Source: Caryophanales bacterium UBA1188 | GTDB taxonomy: Bacteria > Bacillota_I > Bacilli_A > Izemoplasmatales > UBA1188 | Direction of reading: 5' to 3' | Length of the DNA stretch: 64,000 bases | Assembly (NCBI GenBank): GCA_002310135.1 | Contig: DBYK01000001.1 | Coordinates: 341,712-405,711 of the forward strand | Shown here: positions 18,254-28,122 of the stretch, piece after piece | How positions within the stretch are numbered: the stretch's first letter is position 1 | Layout of the letters: every line of letters starts with the position of its first letter | Translations under genes and position numbers: made by a program | The notes under the pieces: model-generated | What the model saw: only the letters and a program-made list of their open reading frames with translations | Databases searched by the model: none | Told to the model about the DNA's origin: nothing

Positions 18254-19111
18254 TTAATCTATCTTTTTATAAATTGGAAGAAGCATTCTAGTCTCCTTCT
18301 TATATTCATCAAACCCTTCTTTTCTTGAACGTTGGTGTTCTTCAGCCATTGGAATAGAGATGAACACAAACATAAGTGTGTTAATGAACGAACCAATTAT
18401 TAAAAAATAATATCCGTTTAAGGCAGAAATAGATAAAAGGCCAATAGATATCCACATCATTATTTCGCCTAAATAATTTGGATGTCTTGAATATTTCCAC
18501 AGTCCATTTCTAATGAATGTGTTTGAACCAGTTTTTCTAAAGCGATGCATTTGAATATCTGCGACTGCCTGAAACTGGAATGAAAACATACTGAGTAAGA
18601 AAAACAATAATACTAAAATATTGAAACTAGTTTCATATTCAAAACAGAATACTGCAGGTAAAATACAAGTATAGACAACTAAAGTTGGGAAAAGATGTAT
18701 ACCTAAGAAATTAACTAATGGATAAAGCCATTTAGTTTTTTCTTTTAACATCTTATATCTCCAATCCATCCAAAGTAAATTATCAAAAGTATATGCCCAG
18801 TTAATGGTTAATCTTATTCCCCAACCAATTATTGCGATAGATAGAAGCAATCTTACTATATTAAATGGTTTTGAAATTAAGTAAAAAGATATGATAACTA
18901 TTGGAGCAACACTCCAATATGCATCATAACAGGATGCGTTTTTAAATATGCAACTAAAAATGAATATAAGGATAGTACTAGAAATATCCGCAATCAAAAG
19001 ATTGAAATAAAATTCAAAAGGTAAGTTTATATAAATAGTGTATCCAGCTATAGCCGCAATAAAATATATTGCGAGTATAATCATTAAGCTAGTAATTTTA
19101 TTCTTTTTCAT
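18254..19111 (-). CDS. DUF1295 membrane protein (steroid 5-alpha-reductase-like)
   Basis: 285 aa with about seven membrane helices. The C-terminal block FIRNGLWKYSRHPNYLGE (about 216-233) and EEHQRSRKEGFDEYK (about 256-270) are the hallmark of the DUF1295/ICMT-like superfamily, in which they bind NADPH or SAM. The reaction in bacteria is not established. It is third in an operon after a flavin reductase-like gene and a carboxylesterase (10-bp gap, AGAGG site), so it may act on the same lipid or isoprenoid substrate (inference). Confidence 0.82.
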   Translation of the reverse strand: MKKNKITSLMIILAIYFIAAIAGYTIYINLPFEFYFNLLIADISSTILIFIFSCIFKNASCYDAYWSVAPIVIISFYLISKPFNIVRLLLSIAIIGWGIRLTINWAYTFDNLLWMDWRYKMLKEKTKWLYPLVNFLGIHLFPTLVVYTCILPAVFCFEYETSFNILVLLFFLLSMFSFQFQAVADIQMHRFRKTGSNTFIRNGLWKYSRHPNYLGEIMMWISIGLLSISALNGYYFLIIGSFINTLMFVFISIPMAEEHQRSRKEGFDEYKKETRMLLPIYKKID

Positions 19112-19121
19112 ATTATTCCTC

Positions 19122-20921
19122 TTATTCTAGATTATCAATATAACTCTTAATAAGTGGATATAAATCTAGATATCTATCATTTATCATAGAAACATTATTC
19201 CCGAGTTCCATCACCCTATTATCTTCTACTCTATATTCTTCCCAAAGAGGTAAGCCTTCTCCATTAGGGTCACCATTTTTAATAAAGTTGATTAAAAATT
19301 TATTGATTATTTTTTCTAGTTCAAAATCACTCTCATCGTACGCGAATGTATGAGGTGAATTAGCTAAATTACCATAAAAATATATAATTTCACCACTATG
19401 ATAAGTCCCATAATATCCATTTTCTTTAGTGAATTGGTATTTGTATACTTTTACACCATTTTCTTTAGCGAGTGTTGACCACACATAATGAGGATATATA
19501 AACCAATGGACAGACATTATTTCATTGAAAACACTAAATGCATCTTCTTCTATTCTATCTTTATAAAGATTATAAATATCATTTCCTACGTCTTCCCCAA
19601 AATACAAAAATAATCTTTCTTTAATATTGTGTTTGTTTGTTGGGGAGAAAAGATAAGTTGGAATTACAAAAGCATCTGATTCTTTGATGTTATATCCATT
19701 TAATAATGCAACTTCATTGTTTTCGCCGCTTTTATATACTTCATATGGTGTTTTAGTTAAAGCATAGCCATCTATAGTCATATATGTAATAGCTGTTTTT
19801 GATTTAACTAATTCTTCTGCGCTTATATTTCTAAGTTCATCAATAGTGCTACAACCAAATTCTTCCATTATCTTTTCTCCATCTAGTATAGCATCACTAT
19901 ATGGAAGATATGTATGTGGAGGAACTTCAACAACTAAAGATGATGATTCAGCAATAGCTTTTTTAAATAAATTTTTGGCAAGTGGAGATGAACAAAGCGC
20001 AGATACTGAGCTTGATCCTGCAGATTCACCCGCTATTGTAATATTATCTTTATCTCCACCAAAATAAATCGCATTATCGTTTATCCATTTCAAAGCTTGA
20101 ATTTGATCTAATAAGCCATAATTTCCTGCGGAACTATGGATTGATTCTAGCGCTAAAGATGGATGTGTGAAATACCCAAATATTCCAAGCCTATATGCAA
20201 TAGTTATCATTATCACATCTTTTTTAGCGTATGTTTCACCATTATATTCATAAGATGAACTTGAACCTGATTTAAGGGATCCACCATGAATATAAACTAG
20301 AATTGGTAAATTGGTTTTATTTCCACTTGGCCTCCATATATTTAAATAAAGACAATCTTCACTCATCTCTTGAATAGGCTCCATATTATAATTTGGATGC
20401 CAACTGCCTTCTGCGTACATATTAATTAAAGTTGACATAACAGGTGCTGTATCTACTTGCATTGCACGTGGTTTAAAATATGTACAATTTAGAATTCCAG
20501 TCCAATCTTCTACTTCTTGCGGCTCTTTAAATCTAAGATTACCAACAGGAGCCTTTGCGTATGGCACACCAGCATATATTTCAACACTTCTATCTTCATT
20601 ATATGTTCCAATGACATCACCATTCTTAAGATGTAATACATCAGTTTCTACGATTTTCTCTACTGGTTTAAATGCTTCAACCGAAGGATGTGCAAGGATA
20701 ATTATTGGGATATTTAAAACTATAATAGATAAAAAAGCTAAAGATTTTATGAATTTAGTTTTATCTTTAAATACAATTCTAAGCATTAAAGCAGATACTA
20801 AAACAGATATTTCTACAAAAAGTAAATATATGGGGCCATTCGCTAAATCAAGATAGAATAGTAATAGAGCACTCACAATTATATAAAAAATTATAAAAGA
20901 AAGAAAACCTTTATTTTTCAT
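19122..20921 (-). CDS. Membrane-anchored type B carboxylesterase
   Basis: 599 aa. Three to four N-terminal hydrophobic segments (about 1-95) anchor an alpha/beta-hydrolase domain (about 100-595) of the carboxylesterase/p-nitrobenzyl esterase family. Seen: the oxyanion block LPILVYIHGGSLKSGSS (about 204-220), nucleophile elbow GESAGSSSV, and the His-containing YHSGEIIYFYG near residue 520. The membrane anchor is unusual; most bacterial members (PnbA) are soluble. The catalytic domain probably faces outside (inference). It sits between the flavin reductase-like and DUF1295 genes. Confidence 0.88.
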   Translation of the reverse strand: MKNKGFLSFIIFYIIVSALLLFYLDLANGPIYLLFVEISVLVSALMLRIVFKDKTKFIKSLAFLSIIVLNIPIIILAHPSVEAFKPVEKIVETDVLHLKNGDVIGTYNEDRSVEIYAGVPYAKAPVGNLRFKEPQEVEDWTGILNCTYFKPRAMQVDTAPVMSTLINMYAEGSWHPNYNMEPIQEMSEDCLYLNIWRPSGNKTNLPILVYIHGGSLKSGSSSSYEYNGETYAKKDVIMITIAYRLGIFGYFTHPSLALESIHSSAGNYGLLDQIQALKWINDNAIYFGGDKDNITIAGESAGSSSVSALCSSPLAKNLFKKAIAESSSLVVEVPPHTYLPYSDAILDGEKIMEEFGCSTIDELRNISAEELVKSKTAITYMTIDGYALTKTPYEVYKSGENNEVALLNGYNIKESDAFVIPTYLFSPTNKHNIKERLFLYFGEDVGNDIYNLYKDRIEEDAFSVFNEIMSVHWFIYPHYVWSTLAKENGVKVYKYQFTKENGYYGTYHSGEIIYFYGNLANSPHTFAYDESDFELEKIINKFLINFIKNGDPNGEGLPLWEEYRVEDNRVMELGNNVSMINDRYLDLYPLIKSYIDNLE

Positions 20922-20929
20922 ATTATCTC

Positions 20930-21433
20930 CTATTCACTCCTTAATACTTCTATTATTTCACCAAAATAAATAGAATGTACTCCATCTTTTTTATACCAAT
21001 TTAGAATTCTCTCATCATTAATAATAGTTGTATTAAAACAAGTTTCAGCCATCTTTTTTGCGATTATTACTAAATCAGATTCTACAAAATAAGGAGTACC
21101 ATTACTATAACTAACTTCTAAAGAAGATGCTTCAACTTTATTCTCACATCTTCCAGATACTCTACCAAAATATTCTAGATATTTTCTGTATTCATCTTTT
21201 AAAACACATAAAGAAAAAGAATTAGCTTTATCAAAAAGTTGTTTAGAGAATCTGCTTTTATGAATAAAAAGGCATAGACATGGTTTATTCCATAATATTC
21301 CAATTAGACCCCAACCAATAGTTATAGGATTTACTATATCATCTGCTTTCACTAAAGCTACTTGGCTATCACTGAATAAGCTAAAAGAATCTTTATAATT
21401 ATTTATTTCTTTAAAACTAATCTTTTTAAGCAT
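20930..21433 (-). CDS. Flavin reductase-like FMN-binding protein
   Basis: About 167 aa of the flavin-reductase-like (DIM6/NTAB) family, which binds FMN and reduces flavin or acts as a small flavoprotein oxidoreductase. Seen: ALVKADDIVNPITIGWGLIG (about 24-43), LCLFIHKSRFSKQLF and an NSFSLCVL strand. The start at 21433 is chosen because a GGAG site lies upstream (9 nt) and the protein then begins with MLKKISFKE; the upstream ATG at 21457 has no ribosome site. First gene of the operon with the esterase and DUF1295 genes. Confidence 0.83.
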   Translation of the reverse strand: MLKKISFKEINNYKDSFSLFSDSQVALVKADDIVNPITIGWGLIGILWNKPCLCLFIHKSRFSKQLFDKANSFSLCVLKDEYRKYLEYFGRVSGRCENKVEASSLEVSYSNGTPYFVESDLVIIAKKMAETCFNTTIINDERILNWYKKDGVHSIYFGEIIEVLRSE

Positions 21434-21483
21434 AAATAAGCTCTCCTTTTCCTTCATATTATATTTTATTTAATTATTATAAA

Positions 21484-21516
21484 AAAATAAAGCCTTGATA
21501 TAAAAATCAAGGCTAT
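21484..21516 (-). terminator. Terminator of the AlkD-like gene
   Basis: 9-bp stem AGCCTTGAT / ATCAAGGCT (21491-21499 with 21506-21514); the minus strand continues with TTTATTTTTTT. Confidence 0.8.
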
Positions 21517-21564
21517 TTTCTTAAATTATGTCTTCTTATTCCTTTAAATAGTTAGTTTAAATCT

Positions 21565-22227
21565 TCATCTTAGAGATTTAAATTTATTTTTTAATTCTTC
21601 TTCTATTCTTCTTGAATCACATATCTTAGAAATTGTCTTTCTTTTTAATGCTATATCACTAGTATTCTTAAGGTATTCAAATACATCTATAGGATAGGTG
21701 ATTGCGATTACTGATAGAAGCCATGCTTCAGCCATCATTACCATATATTCTTTATTCAGTTTTATAAGTGGTATTATTTTTAGTACTTCTTTTTCTTTAT
21801 AGTATCTAAGTCCTAAGACATAAGATATTCTCTCTTCATATGTATTATTAGAATTATATGTATTTAAAAAGAAGTCATAATATTTATCAAAAGGTAATTT
21901 CTTAAGGAATGATGGGATGCAGTCTGTGATAGCCCATGATTTTGCGTTTTTAATGTTGTTCTTTAGGAATAAAAGTTGTTCATCTATTGTGTTTAACCTT
22001 GATAAAGATAATCCAAAATAAATGAAATCTATTTCTAAATATTTACCTAGAATGAAATCTTCTAATTTTAATTCTAAGTCATCTTTATGTTTCTTTATTA
22101 TATCTTTTAATATTGGATTTTTAATTCCAATAGAAATATAATCGCTATTTGAAAGTGATTTTGAAAAGAGCGCAAATTTTTGATCTCTATTACTAAATAG
22201 GTATTCTTCTAATTCTTTGTATTTCAT
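21565..22227 (-). CDS. AlkD-like DNA alkylation repair protein
   Basis: 220 aa, all-helical, of the HEAT-like repeat DNA glycosylase family (AlkC/AlkD), which removes alkylated purines. Seen: NSDYISIGIKNPILKDIIKKH (about 27-47, the start of the DNA-binding groove), the central AKSWAITDCIPSFLKK block (about 98-113) with the tryptophan-aspartate positions typical of AlkD, and YEERISYVLGLRYY. Full length for the family. The gene stands alone between two terminators. Confidence 0.85.
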   Translation of the reverse strand: MKYKELEEYLFSNRDQKFALFSKSLSNSDYISIGIKNPILKDIIKKHKDDLELKLEDFILGKYLEIDFIYFGLSLSRLNTIDEQLLFLKNNIKNAKSWAITDCIPSFLKKLPFDKYYDFFLNTYNSNNTYEERISYVLGLRYYKEKEVLKIIPLIKLNKEYMVMMAEAWLLSVIAITYPIDVFEYLKNTSDIALKRKTISKICDSRRIEEELKNKFKSLR

Positions 22228-22250
22228 ATTTTAATTTTATCATATAAAGC

Positions 22251-22276
22251 AAAAAGGATTCGGCCGAATCCTTTTT
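22251..22276 (-). terminator. Terminator of the nupNOPQ operon
   Basis: A perfect 26-bp palindrome (13 bp per arm) that begins with five As and ends with five Ts. It overlaps the stop codon of nupQ. Confidence 0.85.
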
Positions 22277-23240
22277 ATCTTTGTCCTTTATCGTATGGAA
22301 TACCTTCTGCTTTAGGACAACCTGACTTCTTTCTAAATAATACTAAAACTATTAATACTACTACATATGGAATAATATTATAGAAATATGATGGAAGTCC
22401 AATATTTGCGAAGAAATCTATTGATGATGAAACTGCACCAATACATTTTAAGAAGCCAAACATTAAGGCACCAACAACAATACCTACTGGACTCCAGTTA
22501 CCAAATATCATAATAGCAAGAGCTAAGAAACCCATACCACCAATAGTTGCCTCAGCAGTACCATTCGCAACTGTCGCAATATAAGCATAGCCACCAAGAC
22601 CAGCTAAAGCTCCAGATATTGTAGTACCTAAATAACGCATTCCTTTAACATTTATACCTACAGAATCTGCGGCTTGTGGATGTTCACCACAAGATCTAAG
22701 ATGTGTACCAACTCTAGATTTGTATAGCCAAATTGAAAGAATTATAAATACAGCAATTATTATATATGTAGATATATATGCCTTATCAAAGAAAATCCTT
22801 AAGAAACCTGGAAGTTCAGTATTGATGATTGCGTATCCTCTAAATGTGTAAGGCATATTGATCTTTTCTTGTAGGAAGAATACTAAACCAAATGTATTGA
22901 CGATTGCAGGAGCGAGCATATTAAGAGCGGTTCCACCAATCGTTTGATCGGCTTTAAGTTTAATCGCAGAAAGCGATAATAGTAGTGAATATAGCGCTCC
23001 ACTTGTTGCGCTTATTATTAATGCAAAGATGAAAGTTAATTGAGGTTTTTCTAACCATATTTCATTTTTTTGAAGAAGATATACAAATATTGCACCTATA
23101 AATGCACCAAATATCATCTCACCTTCAAGCGCTAAGTTGATGACACCACTCCTCTCAGCAAACACACCACCGAGCGCAACTATTAGAAGTGGTATAGCAT
23201 ATATCAATGTTTTTTGAAGAATTAGGATAAGGTTTTCCAT
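22275..23240 (-). CDS. nupQ: Nucleoside ABC transporter permease (NupQ type)
   Basis: A 321-aa membrane permease of the branched-chain/BMP-type ABC family with about nine helices. It resembles B. subtilis NupQ (YufQ): LGGVFAERSGVINLALEGEMIFGAF near the N-terminus and GMGFLALAIMIFGNWSPVG near residue 240 are family hallmarks. It forms the pore with NupP. It overlaps nupP by 1 bp (stop and start share a base), fourth gene of the operon. Nucleoside or purine-ribonucleoside import is inferred from family and gene order. Confidence 0.93.
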   Translation of the reverse strand: MENLILILQKTLIYAIPLLIVALGGVFAERSGVINLALEGEMIFGAFIGAIFVYLLQKNEIWLEKPQLTFIFALIISATSGALYSLLLSLSAIKLKADQTIGGTALNMLAPAIVNTFGLVFFLQEKINMPYTFRGYAIINTELPGFLRIFFDKAYISTYIIIAVFIILSIWLYKSRVGTHLRSCGEHPQAADSVGINVKGMRYLGTTISGALAGLGGYAYIATVANGTAEATIGGMGFLALAIMIFGNWSPVGIVVGALMFGFLKCIGAVSSSIDFFANIGLPSYFYNIIPYVVVLIVLVLFRKKSGCPKAEGIPYDKGQR

Positions 23241-24448
23241 TATTTTTCACCCTCCTTATTCTCATCATTAATTGGTATTTTATCTTTTTCACCAACATCT
23301 ATATCATTTATAACTAATACTTCATCTTTCTTCTTTTTCTTAGATAACAGCTCTAAGAATAATCTTGAGAAACCAGAGAAGTAAATTATTACAGATGAAA
23401 TTACTGCGGCGATATATGAGTTAAATCCTGCGAGTTGTAATCTAGAACCAGATGCGGAAATATATCTTAAGAATGTCGCACTAAAGATTACACCTATTGG
23501 ATCACAGTTCGCAAGAAGTGCAGCAGGAATACCATTGAAACCATAATCTGGAAGATTCGCATATACACTACCATATTGTAGCTCAATTCCAGAGTTGAGG
23601 TAATAAAGTGATCCTCCAATAGCGGATAGAGCTCCCGCAATTGCCATAGCAAAAACTATATTCTTCTTTTCATTCATACCTGCATATCTTGCGGCGGATT
23701 TATTCGCACCACAAGCTTTAAGTTCAAATCCAAATTTAGTTTTAGACATAATTACGAAAATGAATGCCGCAATTAATATAGCTATGAATATTCCACCATC
23801 AATATATGAATTAGGAAGCAATTTATCGAGTCCAAAAGTTGGAGTGAATGTCCCAAGACCACCTGTCTTAATTAGATATGCGCTCTTTCCTTCTGGAATA
23901 TTGATAAGATGAGATTGAGTTGAAAAAACCCAAGTAACAATATTCGCAGCAATCCAGTTTGTCATAATACACACAACAACTTCGTTTATATCAAAGAACG
24001 CTTTAAATATGCCTGGAATAGCCCCCCAAAGTGCACCACAAATTAAACCTACAATTATTGCGAGGAGCCAAACTAAGATACCTAGTCCTCTATTATCTGA
24101 ACAATCTATATTTAAAGCAACAAGTAATGAACCCATTGAGCCCATTAAGAATTGTCCCGCAGCACCTATATTAAATAGACCTGTTTTATATGCGAGTGCG
24201 ACAGATAAGCCTGTCATAATTAGTGGAACTATATAGAAGATCATATTGCCAAGGTTTCTCTTAATAGTCACAAGAGAACTAGAAGAGAAAGGACCACTAA
24301 ATAAATATCTAATACCTAATAAAAAGTTTGAAAAATCTAAATTTTCATTTGTGATTGTGATAAATAACATCACAATTAAACCAACCACAAAGCCACAAAC
24401 TATACAGAGGATAGAAGCTAATATCTGCTTTGAAAGATTACTTTTCAT
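23240..24448 (-). CDS. nupP: Nucleoside ABC transporter permease (NupP type)
   Basis: A 402-aa permease with about ten helices, matching B. subtilis NupP (YufP). Seen: VALAYKTGLFNIGAAGQFLMGSMG (about 83-106) and the FKAFFDINEVVVCIMTNWIA coupling segment (about 155). A charged tail after residue 375 faces the cytoplasm. The ATG overlaps the TGA of nupO (ATGA), so translation is coupled; this also shows TGA used as a stop in a core gene. Substrate-channel partner of NupQ. Confidence 0.93.
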   Translation of the reverse strand: MKSNLSKQILASILCIVCGFVVGLIVMLFITITNENLDFSNFLLGIRYLFSGPFSSSSLVTIKRNLGNMIFYIVPLIMTGLSVALAYKTGLFNIGAAGQFLMGSMGSLLVALNIDCSDNRGLGILVWLLAIIVGLICGALWGAIPGIFKAFFDINEVVVCIMTNWIAANIVTWVFSTQSHLINIPEGKSAYLIKTGGLGTFTPTFGLDKLLPNSYIDGGIFIAILIAAFIFVIMSKTKFGFELKACGANKSAARYAGMNEKKNIVFAMAIAGALSAIGGSLYYLNSGIELQYGSVYANLPDYGFNGIPAALLANCDPIGVIFSATFLRYISASGSRLQLAGFNSYIAAVISSVIIYFSGFSRLFLELLSKKKKKDEVLVINDIDVGEKDKIPINDENKEGEK

Positions 24449-26022
24449 AATACTTCCCCTCCATAATAATTTCTCTTTGCGCCTGCCATATATAAACCAA
24501 GTTCTTGGATAGTTACTTCTTTTGGATTAACTTCTCCAACAATTTCGCCTTCATACATGACATATATTCTATCTGAAAGGTTCATAACTTCATCTAATTC
24601 AAGCGATACTATTAAAATCGCATCACCCTCATCTCTTTTCTTAACCATCTCACTATGAATAAACTCTATTGCTCCAACATCTAAGCCTCTTGTTGGCTGA
24701 ACTGCGATTAAAAGAGAATGTTCTCTTTCCATTTCACGCCCTACAATTGCTTTTTGTTGATTACCACCGGACATACTTCTAACAATTGTATCGCTTCCTT
24801 GTCCGCTTCTTACATCATATTTTTCTATGAGTTTATCAGAGTATTCTTTTATTTCTTTGAACTTCATGAACCCATTTTTTACAAATCTATCTTCGAAATA
24901 ATTTTGTAATACTTCATTGTAATCTAATCTAAAATCAAGAATTAGACCGTCTTTATGTCTATCTTCTGGAATATGTGAAAAACCATGTGAATTACGATAT
25001 CTAATAGTCTTATTAGTATAGTTTTCACCTTTAAATATTATTTCTCCAGAAAAATGTGGATTTAATCCTGTTAAAGCTTGAACTAATTCTGTTTGTCCGT
25101 TTCCATCTATCCCAGCAATACATACAATTTCGCCTTCACGTACATAGAAACTTACATCTTTAACAAGATCTTTAGCGCTTTTTTTATCTTTATTTTTAAC
25201 AGTTATATTTTTAACTTCAAGGACAGTTTTTCCAGGTTTTGCTTCATCTTTTTTAACTTCAAGTTGAACAGGACGACCGACCATTAAAGTTGATAACTCT
25301 TCTACAGTAGTTTTATTCTTTTCAACTGTGCCGACTAATTTTCCTTTTCTTAAAACTGTGACTCTATCGGCTATAGCCATAATTTCATTTAATTTATGAG
25401 AAATAAAAAGAATTGATTTTCCTTCATTAGAGAGATTTCTCATAACTTTCATCAATTCATCTATTTCTTGAGGAGTTAATACGGCGGTAGGCTCATCAAA
25501 AATAAGGATTTCATTATCCCTATAAAGCATTTTTAATATTTCGGTTCTTTGTTGCATACCTACAGTGATATCTTCTACTTTTGCATCTAAATCAACATGT
25601 AGACCATATCTATCCATAAGATCTTGAACTTTTTTTCTAGCATCCTTTTTTAAAATAAATCCTAACTTAGTATCTTCATCCCCTAGAATAATATTATCAA
25701 GGACAGTAAAGCACTCAACAAGTTTAAAATGTTGGTGAACCATTCCTATTCCAAGAGCTGTCGCATCATTAGGATCATTAATTGTTACTTCAATTCCATT
25801 TTTATAAATGCTACCAAAATCTGGTTTATAAAGGCCAAATAGGACACTCATCAAAGTTGATTTGCCTGCACCATTTTCCCCAAGAAGGGCGAGAATCTCG
25901 CCCTTCTTAAGTTGTAATGTAATGTCATCATTCGCTTTTATTCCAGGAAATTCTTTGGTAATATTTAGCATTTCGATAATATAGTTGTCGCTCATATATG
26001 TATCGCAAGCCAATATAGGCAT
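24445..26022 (-). CDS. nupO: Nucleoside ABC transporter ATPase, duplicated domains (NupO type)
   Basis: About 525 aa with two ABC ATPase domains in tandem, as in sugar and BMP-type importers. First domain: Walker A GENGAGKST (about 48-56), LIFDEPTAVLTPQE Walker B; its signature is degenerate (VGMQQR). Second domain: GIDGNGQTE in place of Walker A and a clean SGGNQQK signature (about 416), so hydrolysis is asymmetric as in the family. Start is uncertain: the ATG at 26022 abuts the AAGGAG with no spacing, a TTG at 26013 has ideal 9-nt spacing, and an ATG exists at 25995. The protein from 25995 keeps the whole first domain. Confidence 0.94.
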   Translation of the reverse strand: MPILACDTYMSDNYIIEMLNITKEFPGIKANDDITLQLKKGEILALLGENGAGKSTLMSVLFGLYKPDFGSIYKNGIEVTINDPNDATALGIGMVHQHFKLVECFTVLDNIILGDEDTKLGFILKKDARKKVQDLMDRYGLHVDLDAKVEDITVGMQQRTEILKMLYRDNEILIFDEPTAVLTPQEIDELMKVMRNLSNEGKSILFISHKLNEIMAIADRVTVLRKGKLVGTVEKNKTTVEELSTLMVGRPVQLEVKKDEAKPGKTVLEVKNITVKNKDKKSAKDLVKDVSFYVREGEIVCIAGIDGNGQTELVQALTGLNPHFSGEIIFKGENYTNKTIRYRNSHGFSHIPEDRHKDGLILDFRLDYNEVLQNYFEDRFVKNGFMKFKEIKEYSDKLIEKYDVRSGQGSDTIVRSMSGGNQQKAIVGREMEREHSLLIAVQPTRGLDVGAIEFIHSEMVKKRDEGDAILIVSLELDEVMNLSDRIYVMYEGEIVGEVNPKEVTIQELGLYMAGAKRNYYGGEVL

Positions 26023-26051
26023 CTCCTTTATTAAAAGTTTTTGATAATTAA

Positions 26052-27164
26052 TTATTTACCTGCTTCGTGAATAACACTTAGACTAGTTAATTCTCCAGCA
26101 ATAGTATCCCATGCACCTGCTAATGAGCAGTCTTCTGGAGTTGCAGCAACTGGAGTTACAGTTCCATTCTTAATGCTGTTGAATAATGTTTGATATTGTT
26201 CAAGAGTGAATGTTGTGAATCTCCAAGATGTAGTTGCAGTTGGAAGACCAGTTGAATCTTCAGCAGCGCCTAAATTAGAAGTCTTGTCAGCAAGTTTAGC
26301 ATCCCATTCTCCATCGTAGAATTGTTTTAATACTAATTGAACAGATGAAGATAATCCTTTAATTGCTGAAGTGATGATTTTAGAACTTAAACCAGCTTGG
26401 TCAGTATCAACACCAACAATCTTAGCATTAGCATTTTCAGCTGCAGCAGCTATAACTGAGTTGAGCATTGAACCACCACAAGAGAATACTACTTGTGTTC
26501 CAGCTGTATACCATTGAGAAACTAGAGTTTGAAGTTCATTTGAAGCACTGAAGCTTGAGCCATATTTGAATGAAATCTTCATTTCAATTGGAGTTTCTAA
26601 ATTTAAAGCTTTAGCAGCAGCATCAGCACCTTGCATAAATCCATAGCAGAATCTATTGCATGCGAAGTTAGATCCTCCACCACCAAATACACCACCAAGT
26701 TTTCTATAGCCATCCATAACAACGGCATAACCAGCTAAATATCCTGATTCTTGTTCTTTGTAAGAAATTGCAGTAACATTTGCTTTTCCAAAATTCCAAC
26801 CATCAACGAATACGAATTTTACATCTGGATGATCTGTAGCAACCTTTTCAATTGCAGCTTGTTGTAAGAAACCTGGAGCAACGATAATTTTTGCACCATT
26901 TTCAATAGCGTTTTCCATAGCAGCAATACGGTCATTATCAGTAGCGTTTTGACCATTTTCAGGTTGATAATAAGCGTAAGTTTTATTATTCTTTTCAGCG
27001 AAAGTCTTTGCACCTTCATAAGTACCTTGGTTGAAACCACCATCCATAAGTTGTCCAACGTCAGTAACAACAGCTATTTCAGCTTTTTTCTTGCCGCAAC
27101 CTGCTAAAACAGAAAAGCTAACAGCAACTAATAAAACAGACATAATTAAAACTAACTTTTTCAT
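26052..27164 (-). CDS. nupN: BMP-family nucleoside-binding lipoprotein
   Basis: 370-aa substrate-binding lipoprotein. Signal peptide 1-21 with lipobox LAGC (Cys22) followed by GKKK. The mature part shows the BMP/Med fold: VTDVGQLMDGGFNQGTYEGA (about 34-53), KFVFVDGW, GYLAGYAVVMDGYRKLGGVFGGGG and IVGVDTDQAG. Its relatives (TmpC, PnrA, NupN) bind purine nucleosides; the Asp/Trp-type binding residues are in place, so nucleosides are the likely ligand. First gene of nupNOPQ; the permeases and ATPase follow with short gaps. Confidence 0.93.
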   Translation of the reverse strand: MKKLVLIMSVLLVAVSFSVLAGCGKKKAEIAVVTDVGQLMDGGFNQGTYEGAKTFAEKNNKTYAYYQPENGQNATDNDRIAAMENAIENGAKIIVAPGFLQQAAIEKVATDHPDVKFVFVDGWNFGKANVTAISYKEQESGYLAGYAVVMDGYRKLGGVFGGGGSNFACNRFCYGFMQGADAAAKALNLETPIEMKISFKYGSSFSASNELQTLVSQWYTAGTQVVFSCGGSMLNSVIAAAAENANAKIVGVDTDQAGLSSKIITSAIKGLSSSVQLVLKQFYDGEWDAKLADKTSNLGAAEDSTGLPTATTSWRFTTFTLEQYQTLFNSIKNGTVTPVAATPEDCSLAGAWDTIAGELTSLSVIHEAGK

Positions 27165-27227
27165 TCTTTCCTCCTATAAATGTTAATTTTACATATATGC
27201 ATATTTATAATAGTCATATACATTTAC

Positions 27228-27256
27228 ATTGTATATGCAATGTCAATACTTTTCAA
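27228..27256 (-). promoter_or_regulatory. Promoter of nupNOPQ
   Basis: Minus-strand TTGAAA (27251-27256) and TACAAT (27228-27233) with 17-bp spacing. An overlapping TTGACA (27241-27246) lacks a good -10. The ~60-bp leader is AT-rich and holds alternating ATATGCATAT palindromes but no purine riboswitch fold that I can see. Confidence 0.6.
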
Positions 27257-27326
27257 GTATTTTATAGTTCCAATTTCATTAAAAGTATCTAATTGTGAAA
27301 ATATTTTTTTATGATAAAAAATGGTT

Positions 27327-28109
27327 TTAGTATCCTCTACTCGCTAAATCTCTACATAATTCATAATAAAATTCATAAACCTTTTCACGTTTTTTCTTGC
27401 TTGCTGAAAAACCATTAATTTCTGAATGTGATATTGATTCTTTAAAGGCATTGCCTTTATATTCACCAAATGCTGCGGAATCATTTGATACTAAGCCATC
27501 AGAATCTTTATCTTTTTCAAAATGATGGAAGAATAGGAGTGGAATACCCATGATAAAATCATCTTTTGGTTTATCCATTTTTGTTGAATAACTTTGGCAA
27601 TATACTTTATTACCTATATCGAACGTTTCCTCTTCTATCGCATTTGATTCAGATAATTCTATGCATGCATTTAGTGAATCAGGATGCTTATCACCTAAAA
27701 TCTTATACCAAGTGTTTATGAAGAAAGCGGTTGTCTTTAAAATCCATTTAGGTAATTTCAATATATTGGTTGCGATAGGACTTCCTTTATGAGGCGTGCA
27801 CAAAGTAGTGAGACTTGATACTTTATCCTCCATATCTAGTTTCATTATCATATATTTAGAATCAAGTCCACCCTTAGAATGTGCAATAATGTTTACTTTA
27901 TCGCACTTCATAGTATCTATTATTCTTAGAATTTCTTCTTTTAGTATTTGTGCATTGTTTTCTATCGTTCCGAAACTATCGATTTGACTTCTATAAACTG
28001 TATATCCTTTTTCATTCAGTTTTTTATCTATTTTTCCAAAAGATTTAAAAAATATAGTGTCTCGAACCGTTAGCCCATGGACAAGTACTATAGGATATTT
28101 TGTGTTCAC
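27327..28109 (-). CDS. Alpha/beta-hydrolase lipase/esterase
   Basis: 260 aa. YPIVLVHGLTVRD near the N-terminus provides the oxyanion hole. The nucleophile elbow is AHSKGGLDSKY (about 77-87), the form seen in lipase family I.5 / GXSXG lipases with a following lid. The catalytic Asp is probably in DGLVSNDSAAFG (about 207) and His in ISHSEINGF. No signal peptide, so cytosolic or exported by another route. The GNAT gene upstream ends 13 bp before its start. Substrate is unknown. Confidence 0.82.
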   Translation of the reverse strand: MNTKYPIVLVHGLTVRDTIFFKSFGKIDKKLNEKGYTVYRSQIDSFGTIENNAQILKEEILRIIDTMKCDKVNIIAHSKGGLDSKYMIMKLDMEDKVSSLTTLCTPHKGSPIATNILKLPKWILKTTAFFINTWYKILGDKHPDSLNACIELSESNAIEEETFDIGNKVYCQSYSTKMDKPKDDFIMGIPLLFFHHFEKDKDSDGLVSNDSAAFGEYKGNAFKESISHSEINGFSASKKKREKVYEFYYELCRDLASRGY

Positions 28110-28122
28110 TAAAATACCTCAT

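Noticed and set aside
24445..24448. Reading of TGA as tryptophan (Mollicutes-like code)
   Set aside because: nupO ends in TGA inside an ATGA overlap, the methylase gene also stops at TGA, and no core gene contains an internal TGA.
26819..27070. A second reading frame inside nupN
   Set aside because: It is on the same strand in another frame, Leu/Lys-rich without motifs or ribosome site, and nupN explains the sequence.
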